Shown one piece after another: positions 1 to 10,136 of a stretch of DNA of 64,000 nt. A program made the position numbers and the translations under genes. The notes under the pieces are model-generated. The model saw only the letters and a program-made list of their open reading frames with translations, had not been told where the DNA came from and did no database searches. Source of the stretch: CBDBIG01 sp965205845 [NCBI: bacterium] (GTDB taxonomy: Bacteria; SAR324); the NCBI GenBank assembly GCA_965205845.1, contig CBDBIG010000004.1, positions 310,001 to 374,000 on the forward strand, written 5' to 3'. How positions within the stretch are numbered: the first letter of the stretch is position 1; every line of letters begins with the position of its first letter.

Positions 1-1203
1 ATGGCGAAGGAGAAATTTGACCGTTCTAAGGTGCATGTCAACATAGGCACAATTGGCCATGTTGATCATGGTAAAACAACACTAACTGCTGCCATTACCA
101 AGAGCTTATCGCTAAAGGGTTATGCTGACTTCCAGGCTTTTGATCAGATTGACAAGGCGCCTGAGGAAAAGGCACGTGGAATTACCATTGCAACATCCCA
201 CGTGGAATACCAAACAGACACTCGGCATTATGCCCATGTAGACTGCCCTGGTCACGCTGATTATGTTAAAAATATGATTACGGGTGCCGCCCAGATGGAC
301 GGTGCCATTTTGGTTGTCTCCGCCGCAGACGGTCCTATGCCTCAGACTCGTGAGCACATTTTGTTGGCGCGTCAGGTGGGGGTTCCCTACATTGTGGTGT
401 TTTTGAACAAGGTTGATCAGGTAGGTGATGATGATGATCTGCTGGAGTTGGTCGAAATGGAAATTCGCGAATTGCTTGACATGTATGATTTTCCAGGGGA
501 TGACATCCCCATCGTACGTGGTTCTGCTCTAAAAGCTCTAGAAAGTGCCGGCAGCGATACTGCTGCTGTTGAATTTAAGCCTATTTATGACCTTATGGAT
601 GCGGTCGATAAAACGATTCCAAACCCTGTGCGCGATGTCGACAAGCCCTTTTTAATGCCTGTGGAGGATGTTTTTTCTATTTCTGGCCGGGGCACTGTAG
701 CCACGGGAAGGGTTGAGCGCGGGGTTGTAAAGGTGGGGGAAAGTGTGGATGTTGTTGGCATGCGCGAAACCCAAAGTACGGTGGTGACGGGGGTCGAGAT
801 GTTTCGCAAATTGCTTGATGAAGGGCGTGCGGGTGACAATGTGGGCGTTTTGTTGCGAGGTTTGAAACGTGAAGACATTGAGCGGGGGCAAGTTTTGGCA
901 AAGCCTGGTTCTATCACACCCCACACGGATTTTAAAGGGCAGGTGTATGTTTTAAACAAGGATGAGGGTGGGCGGCACACACCATTTTTTAATAACTATC
1001 GGCCGCAGTTTTATTTTCGCACAACGGATGTGACGGGGGAGATAAACCTCCCATCGGGGACAGAGATGGTGATGCCTGGTGATAATGTGGCCATTGAGGT
1101 GAAATTGATTACCCCGATTGCAATGGAGACCGAGTTGCGTTTTGCCATTCGCGAGGGTGGTCGTACGGTGGGATCAGGGGTGATTTCCAAGATTAGCAAA
1201 TAG
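1..1203 (+). CDS. tuf: Elongation factor Tu
   Basis: GTPase that delivers aminoacyl-tRNA to the ribosomal A site in the cytoplasm. The 400 residues match the usual family length. The G1 motif GHVDHGKT is at residues 19-26, DCPGH at 81-85 and NKVD at 136-139, followed by the two beta-barrel domains. The ATG is the first base of the window, so upstream neighbours (normally rpsL, rpsG, fusA) cannot be seen. It directly precedes rpsJ, as in many bacteria. The text around [11 protein letters not shown] resembles delta-type EF-Tu more than the usual beta/gamma form; that comparison is from memory. Confidence 0.98.
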   Translation: MAKEKFDRSKVHVNIGTIGHVDHGKTTLTAAITKSLSLKGYADFQAFDQIDKAPEEKARGITIATSHVEYQTDTRHYAHVDCPGHADYVKNMITGAAQMDGAILVVSAADGPMPQTREHILLARQVGVPYIVVFLNKVDQVGDDDDLLELVEMEIRELLDMYDFPGDDIPIVRGSALKALESAGSDTAAVEFKPIYDLMDAVDKTIPNPVRDVDKPFLMPVEDVFSISGRGTVATGRVERGVVKVGESVDVVGMRETQSTVVTGVEMFRKLLDEGRAGDNVGVLLRGLKREDIERGQVLAKPGSITPHTDFKGQVYVLNKDEGGRHTPFFNNYRPQFYFRTTDVTGEINLPSGTEMVMPGDNVAIEVKLITPIAMETELRFAIREGGRTVGSGVISKISK

Positions 1204-1302
1204 GCTTCGAACGCACTGGACGAATGAGAGACATTCTGTCGTGAAGCGTTCTATGTTTGCTTGCTTTTTGAAAATTTTTTTGGGTTTACGAAGGTATTGT
1301 TT

Positions 1303-1620
1303 GTGGCGGTTAGTCAACACATTAAGATGCGATTTCAAGCGTATGACCATGCCCTGCTTGATCAGACGGTGCGTGAGATTGTGAATGCTGTACGCCGTAC
1401 AGGGGCGCAGATAAACGGCCCCATTCCGTTACCTACACGGCGGTCGATCATCACGGTGTTGCGCTCGCCCCATGTGGATAAAAAATCGCGGGAGCAGTTT
1501 GAAACACGCGTCCACAAACGACTGCTGTACATTGTTGAACCAAACACCCAAACCATGGATGCTTTGATGAAACTGGATATTTCTGCGGGTATTGATGTGA
1601 GCATGAAGCAGGGTTCATAA
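1303..1620 (+). CDS. rpsJ: 30S ribosomal protein S10
   Basis: Head protein of the small subunit, also the NusE antitermination factor. The family motifs GPIPLPTRR and [13 protein letters not shown] are visible. The reading frame is open from a TTG at 1261, but homology begins near the GTG at 1303, which has an AAGG about 8 bases upstream and gives 105 residues (E. coli 103). I chose the GTG. It opens the S10 operon. The next gene should be rplC, but rplD follows after only 60 bases. Confidence 0.96.
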   Translation: MAVSQHIKMRFQAYDHALLDQTVREIVNAVRRTGAQINGPIPLPTRRSIITVLRSPHVDKKSREQFETRVHKRLLYIVEPNTQTMDALMKLDISAGIDVSMKQGS

Positions 1621-1680
1621 TGCGTAAACAGACGGGTGGCAAATCGATCGGTCTGCCACACGTGAATATTGATTTGAGAG

Positions 1681-2304
1681 ATGATGGTTCAGTTAAAAAT
1701 GATGGATCGCAACGGCTCGACGGCAGGGAGTGTTTCTGTGGGCGAGGTGTTTGACACGCCTTTGCACCATGAACTGTTACGGTGTGCGGTAACGTTGCGA
1801 CGGGTTAATTCCCATCAGCGGACCGCTGCTGTTAAAACGCGTTTTCAAGTTTCTGGGTCGAGGCGTAAACTTTATCGTCAAAAAGGGACCGGGCGTGCGC
1901 GCCCTGGGGATGTCAAATCTGCGCAACGGCGTGGTGGTGGAATCGTACATGGCCCCGTGACAGGCAAACGTGCTTATAAGATGAACAAAAAAGCACGCCA
2001 AATGGCTGTACGGAGTGCTGTTTCCGAAAAAATGAGGCAGCAACGGGTAAAGGTGGTGGAGAATTGGGTTTTAGAGACGCATAAGACCAAAGTATTGGCT
2101 GCGTGGTTGGGCAAAATGGGAGTAAGCAGTGCATTGCTAGTGTTTGTTGAACCTAATAAAAATCTGGTGAGGTCTGCGGCGAATTTGCCAAGGATACACC
2201 CCTTGAATCAGCGGTTGGTCGATGTGCATGGTGTGCTTTCCCATGAATGGATGGTGATTTCTAAGGACGCACTGGCTGCTTTGGAAGAGAGGATGGGCGA
2301 ATGA
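1681..2304 (+). CDS. rplD: 50S ribosomal protein L4
   Basis: Large-subunit protein lining the exit tunnel; in enterobacteria it also regulates the S10 operon. The conserved core [12 protein letters not shown] and the following loop GGGIVHGP are present. At 207 residues the length is normal. Starts are possible at 1681, 1684 or 1699; the first is taken, after a weak GAGAG. The stop overlaps the rplW start by ATGA. Its position immediately after rpsJ, without rplC, is abnormal. Confidence 0.96.
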   Translation: MMVQLKMMDRNGSTAGSVSVGEVFDTPLHHELLRCAVTLRRVNSHQRTAAVKTRFQVSGSRRKLYRQKGTGRARPGDVKSAQRRGGGIVHGPVTGKRAYKMNKKARQMAVRSAVSEKMRQQRVKVVENWVLETHKTKVLAAWLGKMGVSSALLVFVEPNKNLVRSAANLPRIHPLNQRLVDVHGVLSHEWMVISKDALAALEERMGE

Positions 2305-2585
2305 GAGAGGGTATTTTGAAACGGCCTCATTTGACAGAAAAAGCTGTCGCTATGAAGGAGAAGGCGAATCAAGTCACTTTTGAAGTGGCGCGAGACGCCA
2401 ATAAAATTGAGATACGCCGCGCGATTGAACAATTGTTTGATGTGGGTGTGCGCAAGGTTGCGACGATTAACGTGCGGGGCAAGAAAAAGCGCATGGGGCG
2501 TTATCAAGGTCGTCGGTCAGCATGGAAAAAAGCGATGATAACCCTTAAGCCAGGAGACAAAATTGAATATTTTGAAGGTGCTTAA
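2301..2585 (+). CDS. rplW: 50S ribosomal protein L23
   Basis: Protein at the exit of the peptide tunnel and docking site for trigger factor and SRP. The family pattern is clear: [13 protein letters not shown] near the N-terminus, then [14 protein letters not shown] and the basic loop GKKKRMGR. It has 94 residues, as usual. The ATG overlaps the rplD stop codon, which indicates translational coupling. Confidence 0.96.
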   Translation: MREGILKRPHLTEKAVAMKEKANQVTFEVARDANKIEIRRAIEQLFDVGVRKVATINVRGKKKRMGRYQGRRSAWKKAMITLKPGDKIEYFEGA

Positions 2586-2618
2586 AAATGAAGAAAAGGC
2601 TCTTTGATCGGGTTTTGT

Positions 2619-3440
2619 ATGGCTATTCGAAAATATAAACCCACCTCGCCAGGTCGGCGCTTCATGAGCGTTTCTACCTTTGATGAGATTACGGCTGACA
2701 AACCTGAACGCAGTTTGTTGGCACCGATGAAACGTTCGGGGGGTCGAAATAATCAAGGGCGGATCTCTGTGCGCCATCAAGGCGGCGGCCATAAACGCCG
2801 TTATCGCGTGATTGATTTTAAACGCGATAAATTTGATGTGCCTGGTAGGATTGCGAGTGTTGAGTATGACCCAAACCGCAGTGCACGGATTTGTTTGGTT
2901 ATCTATCAAGATGGGGAGAAGCGTTATATCCTTGCACCCAACGGGATTCAGGTGAATGACGTGGTGTTGGCAGGGCCGAATTCGGAGATTAAACGGGGCA
3001 ATGCACTCCCTTTAGATAAAATCCCGCTGGGAACCACTTTGCATAATGTGGAGTTCCGCCCCGGTAAGGGGGGGCAGATTGCGCGTAGTGCTGGTGCACG
3101 GGTCAACTTAACGGCTAAAGAAGGCAATCATGCGCAATTAAGGATGCGTTCTGGGGAAATGCGCCGTGTTCGTTTGGAGTGTATGGCAACGATCGGCGAG
3201 GTGGGAAATACGTCGCATGCGAATGTTGTGCTTGGGAAAGCGGGACGCAAACGTTGGCTGGGGGTTCGTCCCACGGTACGTGGTGTGGCGATGAATCCTA
3301 TAGACCATCCTCATGGAGGTGGTGAGGGCCGAACGTCCGGGGGGCGCCACCCCGTGACCCCGTGGGGTAAGAAGACCAAAGGTTTGCGTACGCGTCATAA
3401 TAAGCGTACAGATAGAATGCGTATTCGCAGGCGACCGTAG
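2619..3440 (+). CDS. rplB: 50S ribosomal protein L2
   Basis: Large-subunit protein required for peptidyl-transferase centre assembly. [14 protein letters not shown] at the N-terminus, [19 protein letters not shown], and the late motif [14 protein letters not shown] (containing the functionally important His) are all present. The frame is open from 2604, but the ATG at 2619 matches the family start and gives 273 residues. Confidence 0.97.
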   Translation: MAIRKYKPTSPGRRFMSVSTFDEITADKPERSLLAPMKRSGGRNNQGRISVRHQGGGHKRRYRVIDFKRDKFDVPGRIASVEYDPNRSARICLVIYQDGEKRYILAPNGIQVNDVVLAGPNSEIKRGNALPLDKIPLGTTLHNVEFRPGKGGQIARSAGARVNLTAKEGNHAQLRMRSGEMRRVRLECMATIGEVGNTSHANVVLGKAGRKRWLGVRPTVRGVAMNPIDHPHGGGEGRTSGGRHPVTPWGKKTKGLRTRHNKRTDRMRIRRRP

Positions 3441-3526
3441 CGTATTTTTGTGTAATACCGGCGGTTGAGTGGCGTTTTGGCGCGAATCCTTAAAATAAGA
3501 AGGTAACCATTGGTATAGAGGTAGAC

Positions 3527-3799
3527 ATGCCGCGATCCTTGAAAAAAGGGCCTTTTGTGGATGACCATTTGATGGTAAAGGCCATGCGTGCCAAAGAAAC
3601 AGATGATAGGCGTTTGATTCGTACTTGGTCGCGACGGTCCATGATTTTGCCTGATTTTGTAGGTTTGAATTTTGCCGTACATAATGGCAATAAATTTATC
3701 CCCATTTTCATCACTGAAAATATGGTGGGGCATAAGTTGGGTGAGTTTTCGCCAACGCGGACGTATCGTGGGCACACAACCAAATCGGGCAAACGCTAA
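3527..3799 (+). CDS. rpsS: 30S ribosomal protein S19
   Basis: Small-subunit head protein that binds S13 and contacts the A-site t[18 protein letters not shown] at the start and [16 protein letters not shown] near the end are the standard signatures. It has 90 residues, normal for the family. It lies 86 bases after rplB within the S10 operon. Confidence 0.97.
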   Translation: MPRSLKKGPFVDDHLMVKAMRAKETDDRRLIRTWSRRSMILPDFVGLNFAVHNGNKFIPIFITENMVGHKLGEFSPTRTYRGHTTKSGKR

Positions 3800-3876
3800 G
3801 CGCGTGTGTGGTGTTTTGGCAGGGGTTGCTGGCTTTAATCTTTGAAATCTAAACGTGGAAACGGGCGATTCTTGTC

Positions 3877-4269
3877 ATGGCAAAACAGTCTGAGACAGTC
3901 AAAAAAAGCGTTGAGGTTGCACCTCAAAGGACGCCTCCCATGTATCGCGCGGTGATGAAGGGGGTGCGGATTGCACCCCGCAAAGTGCGTTTGGTAGCCG
4001 ATTTGATTCGTGGTATGCCTGCATCGCTTGCGTTAGGTGTGCTGGATAATACGTTAAAACGGTCTGCCCCTGTCGTAAAAAACTTGTTGAAATCTGCTAT
4101 TGCCAACGCAGAGCAGCGAGGTGGTGCGGGTTTGGATGTGGCAACGTTGAATGTGCGGCGGGTTTTTGTGGACGGTGGTCCAACACTAAAACGTCACCGA
4201 GCGAGAGCCTATGGACGTGGCGCGGCAATTCGAAAAAGAACCAGTCATATCACCTTGATGCTTGGGTGA
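3877..4269 (+). CDS. rplV: 50S ribosomal protein L22
   Basis: Exit-tunnel protein of the large subunit. RIAPRKVRLVADLIRGM and the C-terminal GGPTLKRHRARAYGR are conserved family elements. The 130 residues include a roughly 20-residue N-terminal extension compared with E. coli (110). It is placed between rpsS and rpsC as usual. Confidence 0.96.
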   Translation: MAKQSETVKKSVEVAPQRTPPMYRAVMKGVRIAPRKVRLVADLIRGMPASLALGVLDNTLKRSAPVVKNLLKSAIANAEQRGGAGLDVATLNVRRVFVDGGPTLKRHRARAYGRGAAIRKRTSHITLMLG

Positions 4270-4423
4270 TGCTTTGTTTTGGTGGGGTTTTTATGATGGT
4301 GTGGCCCTGACTAGGGTCAGGCAGACGGCGTGAAGTTTTTGCAAGAGAATTGAACCATGCGGATGCATGGGTTGCCCGGCGACGATGGCAGGTTTTAATC
4401 ACCTTACGGTAGAGAGTGTTTTT

Positions 4424-5098
4424 GTGGGACAGAAAGTTAATCCGATTGGGCTTCGCTTGCAGTTAACTAAAGACTGGTCAAGCAGGTGGTTTGCCTCCAA
4501 AAACTACGCAGAACTTCTAGAGGAAGATAAGCGATTACAAGATTATTTACGTAAGCATCTGAAAAACGCGAGTATTTCACGGATTCAAATTGAACGCACC
4601 GCGCAGAAAGTGAAAATCACGATGTTTGCTGCGCGACCCGGCATCATTATTGGGCGCAAAGGGGAGGCTGCCGATGCGTTAAAGCGCGATTTGGAACGCC
4701 GCAGCGGCCGCGAGGTCTCGGTAAACATCCGCGAGGTGAAACGCGCCGAAATTGATGCGCAGTTGATTGCAGAGAATATTGCAGGGCAGTTGGAAAGGCG
4801 TATTGCATTTAGACGTACGATGCGTAGGGCAATGTCTGCTGCGATGCGGATGAATATTCAAGGCTGTAAGATTATGGTTTCTGGACGCTTGAATGGTGCT
4901 GAGATGTCGCGACGAGAATGGGTGCATGAGGGCAGGGTTCCTTTGCACACCTTGCGCGCTAAGATTGACTACGGTGCCGCTGAGGCGATGACCACTTATG
5001 GCATCATTGGGGTTAAAGCTTGGGTGTACAAAGGGGAGAATTTTCAAGAGAATCGCCAGTTACGGCGTAGAGATTCCTCAAGAGCGCAGGAAGCTTAG
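4424..5098 (+). CDS. rpsC: 30S ribosomal protein S3
   Basis: Small-subunit protein at the mRNA entry channel. The GTG at 4424 begins [12 protein letters not shown], matching the almost invariant family N-terminus, so it is preferred over the ATG at 4367. This gives 224 residues. The KH-domain loop GIIIGRKGE and the late motifs [10 protein letters not shown] and [14 protein letters not shown] are present. The previous stop is 155 bases upstream. Confidence 0.96.
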   Translation: MGQKVNPIGLRLQLTKDWSSRWFASKNYAELLEEDKRLQDYLRKHLKNASISRIQIERTAQKVKITMFAARPGIIIGRKGEAADALKRDLERRSGREVSVNIREVKRAEIDAQLIAENIAGQLERRIAFRRTMRRAMSAAMRMNIQGCKIMVSGRLNGAEMSRREWVHEGRVPLHTLRAKIDYGAAEAMTTYGIIGVKAWVYKGENFQENRQLRRRDSSRAQEA

Positions 5099-5169
5099 GG
5101 TTCGTCATCCATATTGATAGCCTCGCTTTGAGGTTTGTTCTAAAGATTTGTTAAAGTAAAGACCAGGTT

Positions 5170-5580
5170 ATGTTATCGCCAAATCGCACTAAATTTAAAA
5201 AACAACGCAAGGGCCGTTTACGCGGTAAAGCGAGACGTGGAAACACCTTAAGTTTTGGTTCTTTTGGGTTGCAGGCAGTGGAGACGGGCATGCTTTCTGC
5301 GCGCCAAATTGAGGCGGCGCGACGAACTTTGGCGCGGAGCATTCGGAGGCGGGGCAAAATATGGATTTCTGTTTTCCCCGACAAACCGATTACGCAGCGT
5401 CCCGCAGAGGTCCGTATGGGCGGTGGAAAGGGGCCTGTGGATCATTGGGCTGCTAGGGTGAAGGCGGGTCGCGTTTTGTATGAGATGGATGGTGTGGATG
5501 AAGCCGGTGCTTTGATCGCATTGCGTTTGGCTTCTTACAAACTGCCCATGCGTACTCAGGTTATCAGGCGTGCGCCGTAA
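5170..5580 (+). CDS. rplP: 50S ribosomal protein L16
   Basis: Large-subunit protein near the A site. [44 protein letters not shown] and [16 protein letters not shown] match the family throughout. The 136 residues equal the E. coli length. Confidence 0.97.
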   Translation: MLSPNRTKFKKQRKGRLRGKARRGNTLSFGSFGLQAVETGMLSARQIEAARRTLARSIRRRGKIWISVFPDKPITQRPAEVRMGGGKGPVDHWAARVKAGRVLYEMDGVDEAGALIALRLASYKLPMRTQVIRRAP

Positions 5581-5601
5581 GTGAATGGAGATTGGTAAAA
5601 A

Positions 5602-5793
5602 ATGAAAGCAGCAGAATTACGGGAAAAGAAAGACGAGGAAATCAAAGCGCAAGTTAAGGAATGGCGTATGCAGTTGTTTAAAATTCAGTGTGAAAAAGCC
5701 GTTGGACAGACTTCTGATTATAGCCAGTTTGGTAAAATCCGCCGTCTCATTGCGCGCGGTGAAACGGTTTTGAGGGAAATGGGGCAAGAATAA
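5602..5793 (+). CDS. rpmC: 50S ribosomal protein L29
   Basis: Small helical large-subunit protein at the tunnel exit, in contact with L23. MKAAELREK at the start and [16 protein letters not shown] at the end fit the family, with 63 residues. Its TAA shares one base with the ATG of rpsQ (TAATG), indicating coupled translation. Confidence 0.95.
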   Translation: MKAAELREKKDEEIKAQVKEWRMQLFKIQCEKAVGQTSDYSQFGKIRRLIARGETVLREMGQE

Positions 5794-6071
5794 TGGCTGA
5801 GATTCAAACCACTGTGGTTCGGGCAGTACAGCGCAAGGTGCGCCAGGGGATTGTGGTGAGCGATAAGATGAATAAAACCATTGTAGTGCAAGTGAAGCGA
5901 ATTGTGAGACATCCTTTGGTCAAAAAAGTGATGACGCGCTCCAAAAAATATCATGCGCATGACGAGGAAAATGTGGGCAAGGTGGGGGATGTGGTGCGCA
6001 TCATGGAATGCCGCCCTATGAGCCGTACAAAAACCTGGCGACTAATGGAAGTGCTTGATATAAAAGCGTAA
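5793..6071 (+). CDS. rpsQ: 30S ribosomal protein S17
   Basis: Small-subunit assembly protein with an OB fold. [19 protein letters not shown] and the terminal [14 protein letters not shown] are standard. The 92 residues include about ten extra N-terminal residues relative to E. coli (84); an alternative inside start is possible. The ATG overlaps the rpmC stop. Confidence 0.95.
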   Translation: MAEIQTTVVRAVQRKVRQGIVVSDKMNKTIVVQVKRIVRHPLVKKVMTRSKKYHAHDEENVGKVGDVVRIMECRPMSRTKTWRLMEVLDIKA

Positions 6072-6136
6072 ACCGTTTGGATGTGGCAGGAAAATATGGA
6101 ATTGTTAATGATCGACGGGTAGGGTTGTAAACTGAT

Positions 6137-6505
6137 ATGATACAGATGCAAACCGCACTGGTAGTGGCGGATAATACGGGGGCACGTAAGCTGATGTGCA
6201 TCAAGGTGCTGGGTGGTTCTAAGCGGCGCTATGCTTTTATTGGCGATGTGATTGTGGCATCCGTAAAAGAGGCAGCACCTAACGGTCGAATTAAATCAGG
6301 GGATGTGGTACGTGCAGTGATTGTTAGGACAGCACGCTCGACCCAACGCCCAGATGGTTCGGCGATTAAGTTTGATGAAAATGCTGCTGTATTGGTTGAT
6401 AACCGCAAAGAACCTGTTGGCACTCGCATTTTTGGCCCTGTAGCAAGGGAGTTGCGCATGCGTCGTTTTATGAAAATCATTTCTCTTGCGCCGGAAGTAT
6501 TATAG
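6137..6505 (+). CDS. rplN: 50S ribosomal protein L14
   Basis: Intersubunit-bridge protein of the large subunit. [29 protein letters not shown] and the C-terminal GPVARELR match the family over 122 residues, the normal length. It opens the spc gene block. Its stop codon lies inside an AT-rich inverted repeat (6495-6515). Confidence 0.97.
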   Translation: MIQMQTALVVADNTGARKLMCIKVLGGSKRRYAFIGDVIVASVKEAAPNGRIKSGDVVRAVIVRTARSTQRPDGSAIKFDENAAVLVDNRKEPVGTRIFGPVARELRMRRFMKIISLAPEVL

Positions 6506-6515
6506 TAAAATACTT
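6495..6515. other. AT-rich inverted repeat at the rplN/rplX junction
   Basis: A 7-base stem AAGTATT pairs with AATACTT across a 7-base loop that contains the rplN stop. A very similar stem lies between secY and adk (12016-12033). It lacks the GC-rich stem and T-tract of a terminator. Function unknown. Confidence 0.4.
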
Positions 6516-6546
6516 GAGAGCAAGAACAAAAATATTTTGAGGCAGC

Positions 6547-6810
6547 ATGGGAAAAAAGGCACGGTGCGTTAAAGGAGTGCGCAAAACCAAGTTTAAAGTT
6601 GGTGATGTGGTGGAAGTGATTACCGGGGATTCGAAAGGAAGCTCTGGCGAAGTTTTAAAGATTGATCGCCTGCGCGAAACCGTGCTGGTGAAAGAGGTCA
6701 ATTTACGAAAGCGGCATTATAAAGCGCGCCGTGAAGGCGAGCAAGCCGGTATTATCTCGATTGAGGCACCCATACACCTTTCTAATGTACGGGTTCTCCA
6801 AAAGAATTAG
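6547..6810 (+). CDS. rplX: 50S ribosomal protein L24 (short form)
   Basis: Assembly-initiator protein of the large subunit. The KOW motif is visible (FKVGDVVEVITGDSKGSSG), followed by EVNLRKRHYK and IHLSNVRVL. It has 87 residues against roughly 100-105 in most bacteria: the C-terminal tail after the 'HLSNV' strand is missing. The stop appears genuine because no L24-like text continues in another frame. Confidence 0.94.
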   Translation: MGKKARCVKGVRKTKFKVGDVVEVITGDSKGSSGEVLKIDRLRETVLVKEVNLRKRHYKARREGEQAGIISIEAPIHLSNVRVLQKN

Positions 6811-6927
6811 AAATGGGTTCCCAGGGAGTGTTATGTGTTGAATCGCGAAAGCGTTTGAGTCAAGGAAGTGCGTGTTGGCTGAAAAAGATGGTGATAGCCT
6901 AGTTTTATGAGGATGTAAAAAAATTAA

Positions 6928-7494
6928 GTGGCCCTTTCAAGATTGGAGAAAAAATATCGGAAGCAAGTGGTTTCTGCTTTGGTTAAGGCGTTTGATTACC
7001 AAAATGTGATGGAAACACCCAGATTGCTGAAGGTGACCTTGAATATAGGTGTTGGTGAGGCAGCAACCAACAATAAAGCGTTGGAATCTTCCGTGAAGGA
7101 CATGACGCGGATTGCCGCGCAAAAGCCGATGGTAACCAAAGCAAAAAAATCGATCGCGGCTTTCAAATTACGTGAAGGCATGCCAATTGGTGTGATGGCT
7201 ACATTGCGCCGTGGGCGAATGTGGCATTTTTTAGACAAATTGATAACCACCGCCCTGCCCCAGGTGAGGGATTTTAGAGGGTTACCACGCAACTCTTTTG
7301 ATGGTCGTGGAAACTACACCTTTGGGATGCGCGAGCAGTTGGTTTTCCCTGAGATTTCGTTTGATGAAATTGAGCAAGTGCGAGGGATGAATGTTACTTT
7401 TCATACCAGTGCTTTGACGGACGCAGAGGGAATGAAACTGTTGGAATTTTTGGGGCTGCCCTTTCGTAAAATAGAGGGTTCTTCGCGTGTATGA
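6928..7494 (+). CDS. rplE: 50S ribosomal protein L5
   Basis: Central-protuberance protein that binds 5S rRNA. The GTG start gives VALSRLEKKYRKQV; then TLNIGVGEA, KAKKSIAAFKLREGMPIG, and DFRGLPRNSFDGRGNY are typical. It has 188 residues, close to the family norm (about 180). It follows rplX by 117 bases. Confidence 0.96.
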   Translation: MALSRLEKKYRKQVVSALVKAFDYQNVMETPRLLKVTLNIGVGEAATNNKALESSVKDMTRIAAQKPMVTKAKKSIAAFKLREGMPIGVMATLRRGRMWHFLDKLITTALPQVRDFRGLPRNSFDGRGNYTFGMREQLVFPEISFDEIEQVRGMNVTFHTSALTDAEGMKLLEFLGLPFRKIEGSSRV

Positions 7495-7518
7495 GAGATG
7501 AGGAATGAGTTAAGGCAT

Positions 7519-7704
7519 ATGGCTAAGAAAAGTTTAATCGCAAAAGCAAAGCGCATTCCTAAATTTGCTGTGCGGATGTACAATCGCTGCCGTGATTGTG
7601 GGCGCCCTCGTGGGTTTTTGAGGCGTTTTGGCATTTGTAGGTTGTGTTTTCGTAAGCGTGCATTGAATGGCGAGTTGCCGGGGGTTTGCAAAGCCAGCTG
7701 GTAG
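7519..7704 (+). CDS. rpsN: 30S ribosomal protein S14, zinc-binding (type Z)
   Basis: Small-subunit head protein. It is the short 61-residue form with two CxxC pairs (CRDCG and CRLCF), i.e. the zinc-binding version rather than the roughly 100-residue zinc-free form of beta/gamma Proteobacteria. The ATG at 7519 ([12 protein letters not shown]) is chosen over the frame-open ATG at 7498. The C-terminus [11 protein letters not shown] is canonical. Confidence 0.96.
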   Translation: MAKKSLIAKAKRIPKFAVRMYNRCRDCGRPRGFLRRFGICRLCFRKRALNGELPGVCKASW

Positions 7705-7763
7705 GCAGTTTATTGGAGACGTTTTGAAAAAAATTTGGATGAAAAATAGAGTAGTGAGCCGTC

Positions 7764-8165
7764 ATGACAATGAGTGATCCTGTAGCAGATATGTTGACGC
7801 GCATTCGGAATGCACTTATGCGTGGGCATGCGGTTGTACGTTGCCCGTTCACCAATTTAAAACAGGAAATTGGCCGTGTGTTGAAACAAGAGGGTTTTAT
7901 TGCTGATCTTCGCAAACTTGATGAATCCCTGAAGGCCCCATTGCTCGAGATGGTGTTGAAGTATAACCAAGAAGGCGATAGTGTGATACGGGGGTTGAGA
8001 CGTGTTAGCAAACCAGGGTTGCGCTATCACACTGGACACCAAAGTTTGGGTAGGGTGTACAACGGGCAGGGCATCTCGATCGTCACCACTTCCCAAGGCG
8101 TACTGAGCGACGCTGAGTGTAGAGCGCGCAAAGTGGGGGGGGAGGTGTTATGCCATGTTTGGTAG
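7764..8165 (+). CDS. rpsH: 30S ribosomal protein S8
   Basis: Small-subunit central-domain protein and, in E. coli, translational regulator of the spc operon. MSDPVADMLTRIRNAL at the N-terminus, and GLGI-type C-terminal text (GQGISIVTTSQGVLSD followed by VGGEVLCHVW) are standard. It has 133 residues; the ATG at 7770 is an equally good start. Confidence 0.96.
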   Translation: MTMSDPVADMLTRIRNALMRGHAVVRCPFTNLKQEIGRVLKQEGFIADLRKLDESLKAPLLEMVLKYNQEGDSVIRGLRRVSKPGLRYHTGHQSLGRVYNGQGISIVTTSQGVLSDAECRARKVGGEVLCHVW

Positions 8166-8292
8166 GGTTTGCTGGTGTGGCTAGGCCTCTTTTAAATGCA
8201 AAAACATCTGGGTAACCCCTGTTTTTACGCATGTTTTGCGGGGCTGATGGGAGATTGGGTGATGGGTTTTTAATGAAAAGCGAATGTGTGCG

Positions 8293-8835
8293 ATGTCTAG
8301 ATTAGGAAAAAGGCCAATTCCGTTGCCAAAAAGCGTCGAGGTTTCTCGTCGGGATGGCGGGGTGCATGTTAAAGGTCCGAAGGGGGAGGTCGTTTATCGC
8401 TTGCCGGAAGTGGTGGATTTTGAGATTAAAGACGAATCTTTGTGGGTAAAAGCAGACTATCAAAATAGTGTGGTGGCGAAGCGAATGATGGGGACAACCC
8501 GTGCTATATTGAAAAATATGATCCATGGTGTATCTGAGGGTTTTGAACGAAAATTAAGGCTTGTAGGTGTTGGTTATCGTGCAGCGATCCAAAATGGTAT
8601 GGTAGAGCTGAGTTTGGGTTTTTCACACCCCGTGAAAGAGGCCATTCCCAAGGGGATTTCCGCAAAAATGGAAGAGAATACCGTACTGGTGTTGGAGGGA
8701 TGTGATAGGGGGGCGGTGGGACAATTCGCAGCACGTATCCGCTCTTTGCGACCACCCGAACCCTATCAAGGCAAGGGGGTAATGTATGTGGGTGAGGTTA
8801 TTCGCCGTAAAGCAGGTAAGTCAGGCAAAAAATAG
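8293..8835 (+). CDS. rplF: 50S ribosomal protein L6
   Basis: Large-subunit protein near the factor-binding region. MSRLGKRPIPLPKSVEV starts the protein; VGVGYRA and the C-terminal signature PEPYQGKGVMYVGE are present. The ATG at 8293 is chosen over the one at 8284 on homology, giving 180 residues. Confidence 0.96.
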   Translation: MSRLGKRPIPLPKSVEVSRRDGGVHVKGPKGEVVYRLPEVVDFEIKDESLWVKADYQNSVVAKRMMGTTRAILKNMIHGVSEGFERKLRLVGVGYRAAIQNGMVELSLGFSHPVKEAIPKGISAKMEENTVLVLEGCDRGAVGQFAARIRSLRPPEPYQGKGVMYVGEVIRRKAGKSGKK

Positions 8836-8961
8836 TGCCGCGTTGGCAAACGGGGTTTGATTTTGAATAGACGCACATCGCCTTGTTTGTACGCTATGAA
8901 TCCGGTTTTGATGGTATGGCAAGTGGGCGGTGGTTTTTGATACAATATTTGAGGGTGAACC

Positions 8962-9333
8962 ATGACTCTGGTTTCATTGCGCGGTATGCGGCTTGCGCGC
9001 CGTAGACGCAGGACAAGAGGGAAAATAAATGGAGTGGCTGAGCGCCCTAGGCTAAGCGTGTTCCGCTCTTTGCACCATGTGTATGTGCAGGCCATTGATG
9101 ATGAGGTAGGTAGCACTTTGGCGTCTGCATCTACCGTAGAAAAAGATTTTCGCCAATCTTTAAAAGGGTCTGCGGGCAACGTCTCTTCTGCTGCTGCGGT
9201 GGGCAAACTTATTGCTGATCGCTTGGTGCAAAAAGGGGTGAAAAAAGTGGTGTTTGATCGCAATGGCAGGCGCTATCATGGTCGGTTACGGGCACTCGCT
9301 GAAGCGGCTCGAGAAGCCGGGCTAGAATTTTAA
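8962..9333 (+). CDS. rplR: 50S ribosomal protein L18
   Basis: 5S rRNA-binding protein. The basic N-terminus ([13 protein letters not shown]), [20 protein letters not shown] and the C-terminal [26 protein letters not shown] match the family. 123 residues against 117 in E. coli. Confidence 0.96.
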   Translation: MTLVSLRGMRLARRRRRTRGKINGVAERPRLSVFRSLHHVYVQAIDDEVGSTLASASTVEKDFRQSLKGSAGNVSSAAAVGKLIADRLVQKGVKKVVFDRNGRRYHGRLRALAEAAREAGLEF

Positions 9334-9344
9334 GGAGACGTTTT

Positions 9345-9842
9345 GTGGAAGAGCGTGCTGAGGGGAACAATCTGATTGAAAAGGTGGTTAAAATTAGCCG
9401 CGTGGCCAAGGTGGTCAAGGGAGGGCGTCGTTTTAGCTTTAGTGCCATGGTAGTCGTGGGCGATGGCAAAAGTCGTGTGGGTTATGCTCTGGGGAAAGCG
9501 AATGAGGTAACCGAAGCCATTCGTAAAGGCGTCGAGCAAGCGCAAAAAAACATGCGAAGCGTGGTAATTGCTGAGCGTACGATCCCTCATGCTACCACAG
9601 GACGTTATTGTTCTTCGAAAGTGGTGATGAAGCCCTGTGCACCGGGCAAGGGGATTATTGCCGCGGGGGCGGTGAGGTCTGTGATGGAGGCTGTCGGAAT
9701 TCACGATATTAGTGCCAAGACGCTGGGCTCACATAATCCGCACAATGTTTTGAAGGCCAGTTTGAATGCCTTGTATAGTTTGTGTTCATTTGAACAAATT
9801 GCTGCTCGACGCGGTGTCTCTATGGATAGGTTGCGAGGGTGA
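9345..9842 (+). CDS. rpsE: 30S ribosomal protein S5
   Basis: Small-subunit protein involved in decoding fidelity. The GTG start follows a GGAG 8 bases upstream. The S5 double-stranded-RNA-binding signature ([20 protein letters not shown], then [15 protein letters not shown]) and the C-terminal [15 protein letters not shown] are visible. 165 residues, normal. Confidence 0.96.
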   Translation: MEERAEGNNLIEKVVKISRVAKVVKGGRRFSFSAMVVVGDGKSRVGYALGKANEVTEAIRKGVEQAQKNMRSVVIAERTIPHATTGRYCSSKVVMKPCAPGKGIIAAGAVRSVMEAVGIHDISAKTLGSHNPHNVLKASLNALYSLCSFEQIAARRGVSMDRLRG

Positions 9843-9850
9843 GGGAAGGC

Positions 9851-10060
9851 ATGAAAAAGGCGACATACGATGGAAAAATGGTGTTGGTACGTCAAGTAAA
9901 AAGTGCCATTGGCAGGAACCCCAAACAGCGTGCTACTTTGCGCGGGTTGGGTCTGCGCAAGATAAACCATGTAAAACGGCTACAGGACACACCTGAGATT
10001 CGTGGAATGATTTTTAAAGTGCAGGACATGGTGTATGTGGAGAGCGCAGAAAAAGAGTAA
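9851..10060 (+). CDS. rpmD: 50S ribosomal protein L30
   Basis: Small large-subunit protein. [26 protein letters not shown] is typical (shown here as its first part: [19 protein letters not shown]). The ATG at 9851 (MKKATYDG) gives 69 residues against about 60 usual; the extra residues are at the C-terminus. It lies 8 bases after rpsE. Confidence 0.94.
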   Translation: MKKATYDGKMVLVRQVKSAIGRNPKQRATLRGLGLRKINHVKRLQDTPEIRGMIFKVQDMVYVESAEKE

Positions 10061-10136
10061 TAAAACGTGTGGGTTATAAAACACACGCTGATGATGGGCT
10101 GAATATTGACGGTGCATTGAGGGTTTAAAATGGTGG

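Noticed and set aside
1620-1754. Possible rplC remnant (44-codon frame overlapping rpsJ stop and rplD)
   Set aside because: Its translation shares nothing with L3 and it overlaps rplD out of frame.
7498-7518. Extended N-terminus of S14
   Set aside because: The family begins at the ATG at 7519; the upstream ATG only extends the open frame.
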